A stretch of 64,000 bases of DNA from Apiospora phragmitis. Its lineage: Eukaryota; Ascomycota; Sordariomycetes; Amphisphaeriales; Apiosporaceae. The position numbers were made by a program, and so were the translations under genes. This document shows, piece after piece, positions 57,900 to 64,000 of the stretch. The notes below the pieces were generated by a model. That model did no database searches, was not told where the DNA came from, and saw nothing but the letters and a program-made list of their open reading frames with translations. The stretch lies in contig JAQQWL010000001.1 of NCBI GenBank assembly GCA_038363925.1, forward strand, positions 992,001 to 1,056,000. The letters run 5' to 3'. Numbering within the stretch: the stretch's first letter is position 1; each line of letters starts with the position of its first letter.

Positions 57900-60742
57900 T
57901 TATGCTGCAGCGGCCCCGTTGGCCGTGTCCAGGTCTGCATAGTACAAAACCAGTTCTCGCTATGCCGTGTTAGCTAACATGCCGTATTCAAGGGTTGCGC
58001 CAGAACTTACCCTAGTCTTTTGCCAGGTCGCTGTGTCCCAGATGATGTAGTAGCCCTGCTCGTGTTGATGGCTTAGAAGACGCGGTGTCATAATCTCATC
58101 CTTCGTCAACCACAGCTGGTGCTTCTTGTGCCATCTCCAGTTCCGGTTATTCCTCGAGGACAGTTAGCACATGGCATTACACACGGGCATTTGCGATCAC
58201 TAATACTTACAGCTCCATGGCTGCTTGGTGCTGCTTGACGTCACCAGGACAGCTGTAGAAGATCCACATCAAAGTTTCCTCGTTGAAGCTGGATATTTTG
58301 TTATCCAGAGGCTGCACGTTGCTGACACTGTAGCATTCGGGAAGACGGAAACTCGGAATCACAGGCCGGGGGTGTGTCATTAACCACGGACACCTGCTGC
58401 GTAGTGATGAGTCTAGAGGACTTGTTAATTACGGCTTCATCATCAGGCGGAGGTGTAACTCACTCGGTAGACTGCAGGTTCAAGCCAAACTGTGCCGGAT
58501 CAATACCTGTTATAGCAGCTTGGTAATCCGGGTAGTTGTTCATCAGAGTTCGCAGGCCCTTGATACCCCACTTATCTATGGGTGCCATACCAGCCAGAGG
58601 ATCGTTCACTGAGGCAGACTGGGTGTCATTCGCGTCCTTTGCCTTGGCTCCCAGAGGTACATTGTTGCCGATAGCACCGAGTGGATTTCGGCTTTCTGAA
58701 GACTGAGCTGCAGCTTCTTGTGAAGACGACTGGGATGCTAGGCTATCGTCTCGAAAGCCCGGAGGTTTTTGGCGTTGCTCTTCACCAATAGCACCCCGTG
58801 AATCTTGGGGTCGTCCAGAACCTGGTGAATATGGGTTTAGCTGATGTGAATTCGACAAGTGCAGAAGATATTGCACGTCTTACCGGGAGCACTCGATACG
58901 TCGGGCGACCTAACCTGGCCTGATCGGGAATTCTCAGAGAGAGCATTCAGCAAGCCATTGCCGGCTCTGCTGCCTTGCATCCCAGGGGCAGGACTTGTGG
59001 TGGCGCCAAAGCCTAGCGTTGACATCAGGTTGGAGCCGCGTTCCTGGCCGATATCACCGTTGCCGTTTCTGAAGCCGCTGTTGTTATTGTTGTTCAAAGG
59101 AGGGAAATCGTCGATACTGCTAGGCTGAGGCTGGGATGGCTGGCCTACGCTGCCTTGAGAACCACCAAATCGGAAGGATCCCTGGTTGGAACCGAGTCGT
59201 GAAGAGGAGAATATATCTTCTTGTCCTTGCTGAGACAAGGGAGTACCTTGGTTCCGCTGTATGGGAGGCATGTTCCTGCTACCAGCCGACGACCATAAAG
59301 ATGATTGGCTTGTTGAAGGGAGTTGCGCGTTGTTCGACAATGACGGGAATTCCCTGGGACGGAGGTTAGTATGGATTAAAATGAAGACAAGCAGGCACCA
59401 TGGTGTGTGGAGATGAGATGAGGGGTTTGTGAATGGGATAACCAGACAGGCCAACGTGCAAACGCGATGGATGGAATGGGCTCCTCAGCTTTGAGTACCG
59501 TTTGTCGAAGTTGGAAGCGTGCAGGCTAAGGCTTCCTGCAAGTGAAGAGCGAGCAGGGCTGTTAGGCTTGTGTGCATCGTTCTCGTCTTGCTTGTCCTGC
59601 GCATCATCCTCGCTTTGTTTGACCTGCGGCTCGCCCTGCGGCTCGTCCGCCGGCGTGTCCTGTGGGCCATCCTGTTGCTCCAGCCCCGTCTTCTTTTGCT
59701 GCCGCTTCGCAGCACGCTTCTGCTTCTTGGAGAGCACGCCAGTAGCCATGATGAAACGATGCAATGTGATATTGCCCAAAAAACTCCAGCGACCAAAACA
59801 GAATGTAACGATATTGAGAATACACATGCAAAAGCAGGTAGAGCACGTAGGAAGCTGGCAGGGAGGATATGATTTTTGTGTTGGGTGTTACTGGGGAAGG
59901 AAGCTCGAGTAGCAATTGTTGCATGGCGTAAGAGCCCCCCAAAACACCGAGCTTTGTCGGAAACAATGGAAAGGAAGGCACCTACGATAAGTCCAGTGGT
60001 GTAGCTGGTGACGAGCCGCTAAGGCTTTGTGCAAAACTGATGTTCCCGCCTAATTGTCTTGACGAGTTCTGAAGTCCTGCGCCGCTCATTGGCATCCCAG
60101 CGCCGAAGGCCCAGCCACCACTATTATTCGCTATAGGCGCAAGGAGCAAATGTCAGTTACGCTTTCCTAAAACACCACAATGTAATTGCGCATATGGTCC
60201 CATACCCATCTTGCCATTCGGTAACCTATTAGTTACCCCTCTCCCAGGCTGTTGTGGTTGTTGTTGGCCACCACCGAATCCTGTCGGCATCCCTCGTAGG
60301 GTTTGCGGTACCGCGCCTGGAGAGATGTACTATTAGCCAATGCCAAAGACAACCAACGGGCATCCTCCGAGTCCATCGTGTGGGCAAATGTATCTCAAGA
60401 TGGCAGGTTCGATCTCTCAAATGCGTCTCATCGGGTGGCCGGAGGGGGAGGGGGGCCTCGATGCCCTCGAGGCTGCTGCTTGGATGGTGTTTCTAGCCTC
60501 GCCAGGTTGAGCTAAGGAGCCCGGCAGCCCCGAGCGGCAGGCATATCAATCCAGGCCCCAATGATCGGCCGGGATAGTCGCACAGCTCTGCTCTGCACAT
60601 GGTACCCCTTGAGGGTCGCGGGACGGCGAGGACGAGATGGGCGCGCATGGGAACACAAGTCGTCGAGGTTTCGTGGAAGGCAAACAGCGGGGCACGCGAG
60701 GCTTGGGAAACAGGAAGGGTTGGCTGTACCTGGTCGATTCAT
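57900..60742 (-). CDS. NOT2: CCR4-NOT complex subunit NOT2
   Basis: Core scaffold of the CCR4-NOT deadenylase, acting in mRNA decay and transcription. Exons: 60742-60730, 60316-60206, 60130-59986, 59353-58884, 58821-58464, 58396-58211, 58152-58011 and 57959-57900; 494 residues. The low-complexity N-terminus (MNRPGAVPQTLRGMPTGFGGG, NNSGGWAFGAGMPM) leads through LDLS-EFPSLSNNAQ to the NOT-box C-terminal domain: MAPIDKWGIKGLRTLMNNYPDYQAAITGIDPAQFGLNLQST, then CPWLMTHPRPVIPSFRLPECYSV, FNEETLMWIFYSCPGDVKQHQAAMEL, NNRNWRWHKKHQLWLTKDE and RELVLYYADLD. Each splice keeps frame and conserved text. Exon 1 has only 13 nt. Intron 1 (413 nt) and intron 3 (632 nt) are long for this genome; intron 3 hosts a same-strand ORF that could be an alternative first exon. 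Confidence 0.93.
59366..59749 (-). other. Same-strand ORF inside NOT2 intron 3, possible alternative first exon
   Basis: An ATG at 59749 opens 127 codons: MATGVLSKKQKRAAKRQQKK, then an acidic Gln/Asp/Glu/Pro-rich stretch, then SSLAGSLSLHASNFDKR. A GTACTC at 59498-59493 leaves two bases over, and joining to the NOT2 acceptor at 59354 continues in frame as DKR-EFPSLSNN. This would give a NOT2 isoform with a Lys-rich N-terminus in place of the Gly-rich one. The donor is weak. A nested independent gene or a chance ORF are the alternatives. Confidence 0.4.
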
Positions 60743-61432
60743 GACTTCTGCTGAGGGTGTTGGGGTTCTCTATCGTACTCTTCTGGATCTCGCGGGTTAC
60801 GGGTCTCGTGCGTCGTCGTTGGGGCCTCGCAGAAATGGGGATGAGACTTTGCTGCAAGAAAGTGGCATATGTTCGTTCCACAGGTCGCCAGCCTGTAGGT
60901 TAACGAATTCCCCATATTAACTCACTGATGGCCCAAGCGTCGCCCATCAAGATGTGTGTATGTAGGTACATGTATTCATGTATTTATCGACATGGGGATG
61001 GGGCTGCTCATACCGCGCTAGTCAACAGCCTTGCGACTATCGCTGTCGCATCCCCACACTCTACGATATGCATACATCTTAATTACCTAGCTAGCCGGGT
61101 ATATCGATTGGGCATAGTTTGGGCGACACCACCTGAGAGCGGAATCGATCCTATTTGCGCCTACGCCGACGGGCATCGTCCTTTTTGTCCCCAGCTTCCA
61201 CCTTTCTTTGTTACGGCCCCGTACCCTTACATCCTTTGCCTTCTGTCGAGTACTTCAAGCATCCCAAGGAAAACGTGTAATGTCTGACAACTGCAGCAAC
61301 TTTGATCATACTCGCTTTCTGGCTACGCTTAAATTGTCTCAAGGCTGTTGTTCTGTCTTGGCGGTTCCTCCGAACGAGAGGCCATGGCTACGTTCCACCT
61401 GCTCCATTGCTCGCTCAACATGACCCTCATAA
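60743..61432. other. Intergenic region, CobW 3' end / NOT2 promoter
   Basis: About 690 bp upstream of NOT2 and downstream of the CobW gene, both on the minus strand. Plus-strand ORFs of up to 119 codons are not recognisable. Confidence 0.45.
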
Positions 61433-62817
61433 TTAATTGAGAGCATTGAGGAAGCTGCGTTCCAAATCATTGGCCTGCACTTGTCTTCCTATTATGACCA
61501 CCTTGCCTTGCAGAGGAGTGTCCACCCCATTTTCAGGGGTAGGCTGGGACGGCGCGTCGAAGATCTCGAAGACCTCTCTGACACCCTGTACCATCTTCAT
61601 TTGTCTGTTTTGGAATACAAGACGCGCCTTCAACCGATGAACCTCCAACCCTTCGCTCTGCTTCTCATCCATGCCCGGCACATCGCCTTCCCACAGGACA
61701 GACCTCAGCCAGCCGTCGACCTTTTCAAGTTGTTCGGGCAATAAAAACGGTACGTTGATGGCAACAGTGGAGATTGTCTGCGCAATGTGTCAGTGAAATC
61801 GGATGAATACTTGGGGCATCTCTACACAAACCGGATCCAAGTGGCTATGCCCCTTTACCGCGGTGTCCAATGCATCAACCTTGTCGTAGGCATGGAGGTC
61901 GAGTAGAAACCCTTCTAGCTCAGGGACGACGCCCTGTTTCGTGACGTGGATCTTAGCGAGACCATTGATGGCTTGGATGCGGTCCTTGACTTTATCGAGG
62001 CCAGCATCATCCACAAGATCAGACTTGTTAATGACTATGACATCGGCATGTGATATTTGAACATGCGCAGTAGTCATGAGGGGTCCATGCCCCTCGTGAT
62101 CATCATGCCCCTCGACCTTACCAGCCGGATCGTCCAGGCTCTTCAGTATATTCTTGGCATCGACCAAAGTGACGATACCGTCCAAATAGATTGTGCTTCC
62201 GAGCCCATCGTCCACCCCAGAATAGGGGCGCCAGGTTGCCAGGGTCGGCCAAGCCGGTGGTTTCCAGCAGGATATAATCGAATGCGCCCTTCTTTTCCAT
62301 CAAGGACTCGATGGCATTTACGCCAGAATCTCTGCGATGGTATTAGCCCGTACAGGCCTGTGTGGGTAAGGGTAAATAGCGTCTGCTTTTCTTACTTTAC
62401 TGAGCAGCAGATACAGCCGTTGCCAACTTCAAGCCACTCTTCGACTTGCTCTCCGCCCTTGTTCACGGTGAGAGACTTCTCAATATCAATTGCTGTTGCT
62501 CCATCAGTCCCCATAATTCCGATCAGGGTGCCTGGTCTCAGGCAACCTACAGTCACCAAATTCGTTCATAATAACCGCGATTTTCTTGCCATGTTGAGCG
62601 GTTAAGATATAATTCAGGAGGGTAGTCTTCCCTGCCCCAAGGTAACCTGTATAATACTGTATTAACACAATTCGGGTCGTAGAAGTCCAAGTGGTACCAT
62701 ACCTGTCACTATAGTAATGGGGACCTTGAGTGGCTTCTCAGACGGTTCTTCTGGTTCAACAACCCCGCCGGACGTAGTCTCGACCAGCTCGGGTGGGAAA
62801 TCATCATCGGCCTCCAT
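61433..62817 (-). CDS. CobW/G3E-family metallochaperone GTPase (one extra base in this sequence)
   Basis: GTP-driven metal-insertase family; eukaryotic members (ZNG1) deliver zinc to methionine aminopeptidase. Exons: 62817-62703, 62646-62551, 62492-62396, 62331-61832 and 61777-61433; 383 residues with the frame corrected. Seen: Walker [28 protein letters not shown]; the metal-binding GNGCICCSV (CxCC); [23 protein letters not shown]; the His/Asp-rich loop [10 protein letters not shown]; the NKSD guanine-specificity motif; and a C-terminal CobW_C-like domain. Between LFW and [13 protein letters not shown] the four-C run 62215-62218 carries one base too many: TTCTGGGTGGAC would be continuous. 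Flanks are fully conserved, so a homopolymer error is the simplest reading. Divergent from the phocein gene (587 bp). Confidence 0.88.
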
Positions 62818-63404
62818 ATTGGGGAGTTATTTCCAAAGAGAGATTGAATCGAGGAGGGTAGATACTGAACGGAACAAATCCAGACTTATTAGCTTCGCTT
62901 TTTGCAAGTATTTGTTACGGTCTAATAAGCTGTTACCTATTTGATTGGTAATGTTGCTTCTCGTTTGCAGAGCAGCCAGCAGTGATGCAATGCAAATATG
63001 GGGTTTATTGGATAAATACAATTTCATGTGATACATACTTACAGGTTATGCAGTTATGAATAAAATAAGGGTCCCGCGTCCACCCATGAGGTAAGGTACC
63101 ACCACTAAAGACAACAGGGATTAGCTCAGCAGCCGCCTACAGCTCAGCTCATGCCTGGCGACTGACACGCCCTCATGCAACTTCCACCGAATTGATTTGT
63201 TGCGTCGCACCGCGTCTCGGCCAGCTAGCCGCCCAAACCTGCAAGTCCTTTGCCAACATCACATCTGTGGCAATACGGCCACGTCTACATGTCCAACGAC
63301 TTCTGCGAGCGCATATCCGTCTCCGCCCATCAATACCAACAAATACTAAAGAGCCCTGTCATTCGAGGCTTGGGCCTCTCTTACTTCTTTCTGTCTCTCT
63401 CATC
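62818..63404. other. Divergent promoter region, CobW / MOB3
   Basis: About 590 bp between two starts. Contains pyrimidine-rich leader sequence before the ATG at 63405. No element was recognised. Confidence 0.5.
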
Positions 63405-64000
63405 ATGTCGACCCTGCCGCCCAGTTCCCCGCGATTACCCAGTCCACCTCCCCGGCCGAGATCCAACTCGGACCCAGATCCCCCGGCCTAGGGAACCACC
63501 GCCAGCCGTCAAGCGCAAGAGATGGAGCAGACTATGGCAGATGCCAATGCGAAGCGGCGCATACATCCAGGTACCAAGGCTGAGAACATGGCTGCCGGTC
63601 CTCCCTTGGTACCTTTGTCTGAAGTACGTTCCCGGATTTGCGCAGAATCCCTCCCAAGCCTTTTACTGACCTTCGACTGCAGCTAGAATCCGCTTTCCAG
63701 CTCCAGGAGCATCTTGCAGCTTTGCATTATCACCACAGTGCCTCCAACACCCAGCCCATTACTAGACAAACCGCCGAGAAGCTTGCGACGCCCCCGCCAG
63801 GCATCGATCGCACACTCTGGCTGTACGAACTTTGTCGCTTCCTCATCGCCCAATGCAACAGCCTCATTGTGGGCTTTCTTTTCGACAACCCGCCCTGCTC
63901 ACAAGCCACGTGTCCTGAGATGAGGGCTTCTGAATGGCAGTTTCTGTGCGCCGTTCACGACCAGCCCAAGAGCTGCTGCGCTATCGACTATTGCTGCCAC
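63405..64000 (+). CDS. MOB3/phocein, STRIPAK subunit (3' part outside window; N-terminus frame-disrupted)
   Basis: Adaptor of the striatin-interacting phosphatase and kinase (STRIPAK) complex, needed for hyphal fusion and fruiting-body development in Sordariales. The mature region is clear: TKAENMAAGPPLVPLSE ends the exon at 63623; the intron 63624-63682 runs GTACGT to CTGCAG; then LESAFQLQEHLAALHYHH, WLYELCRFLIAQCNSLIVGFLFDNPPC, CPEMRASEWQFLC and DQPKSCCAIDYCCH (zinc-ligand Cys/His of the Mob fold) run to the window end. The ATG at 63405 gives the typical MSTLPPSSPRLPSPPP start, but that frame meets TAG at 63489. After PSPPP the expected AEIQLGPRSPGL lies in the next frame, so a base seems missing in the C run 63450-63453, with a compensating shift before 63524. 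An internal start at 63511-63525 is the alternative. Confidence 0.8.

Noticed and set aside
60380..60440. B-box-like GGTTCGATC string as a tRNA gene
   Set aside because: Located in NOT2 intron 1; the flanking bases do not form a T stem and no upstream A box fits.

Overview
The window is nuclear DNA of a filamentous ascomycete (Pezizomycotina, most likely a Sordariomycete). The signs are short GT-AG introns (about 50-120 nt) with CTRAC/CTAAC-like branch sites, GC-rich exons in more AT-rich intergenic DNA, single genes rather than operons, and typical fungal families: Zn2Cys6 regulators, the NCS1 purine-cytosine permease, CYSTM, GFA, SigF-like NTF2 and STRIPAK phocein. Exon joins were worked out by hand from reading frame, splice signals and family similarity; they are models without transcript support.

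Layout. 1-9.3 kb: the 5' part of a ribokinase gene (cut by the window edge), divergent from a salicylate-hydroxylase-type FAD monooxygenase; a small CYSTM membrane protein; riboflavin-pathway RIB7, convergent with an FCY2-type purine-cytosine permease. 9.3-22 kb: a 12.6-kb stretch with no recognisable gene but several long homopolymer and TG/CA tracts. 22-32.5 kb: a six-exon MFS transporter with a 30-codon upstream ORF, a UaY/PPR1-type Zn2Cys6 regulator and a SigF-like NTF2 protein. 33.7-42.5 kb: a single-pass membrane protein with an Arg-rich tail, an unknown protein with faint resemblance to Ulp1-type cysteine peptidases, a double-GFA protein, an AlkB-like dioxygenase (CUE + AlkB + GRF zinc finger) and the PTS2 receptor PEX7. 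42.5-47.4 kb: a ten-exon Zn2Cys6 regulator and a polytopic membrane protein. 48.8-64 kb: housekeeping genes AFG1 (mitochondrial AAA ATPase), SMC2 (condensin), a divergent protein kinase, NOT2 (CCR4-NOT), a CobW/G3E GTPase and the N-terminal half of MOB3/phocein.

Functional links are loose, as usual in fungal chromosomes. The clearest possible one is purine metabolism: an FCY2-like permease and a UaY-like regulator lie in one window, about 18 kb apart.

Most notable observations: (1) conserved genes whose reading frame is broken by one base at or near G/C runs (AFG1, CobW, probably the kinase, possibly MOB3), which looks like a sequence-quality pattern more than gene loss; (2) a 632-nt NOT2 intron that holds a same-strand ORF able to splice in frame onto the next NOT2 exon, hence a possible alternative first exon; (3) the 12.6-kb gene-poor block; (4) a 19-bp near-perfect inverted repeat upstream of the SigF-like gene; (5) the possible inactive or diverged Ulp1-fold protein. 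I did not find a convincing wholly new biological system. No tRNA, rRNA, CRISPR array or intact transposon was recognised.
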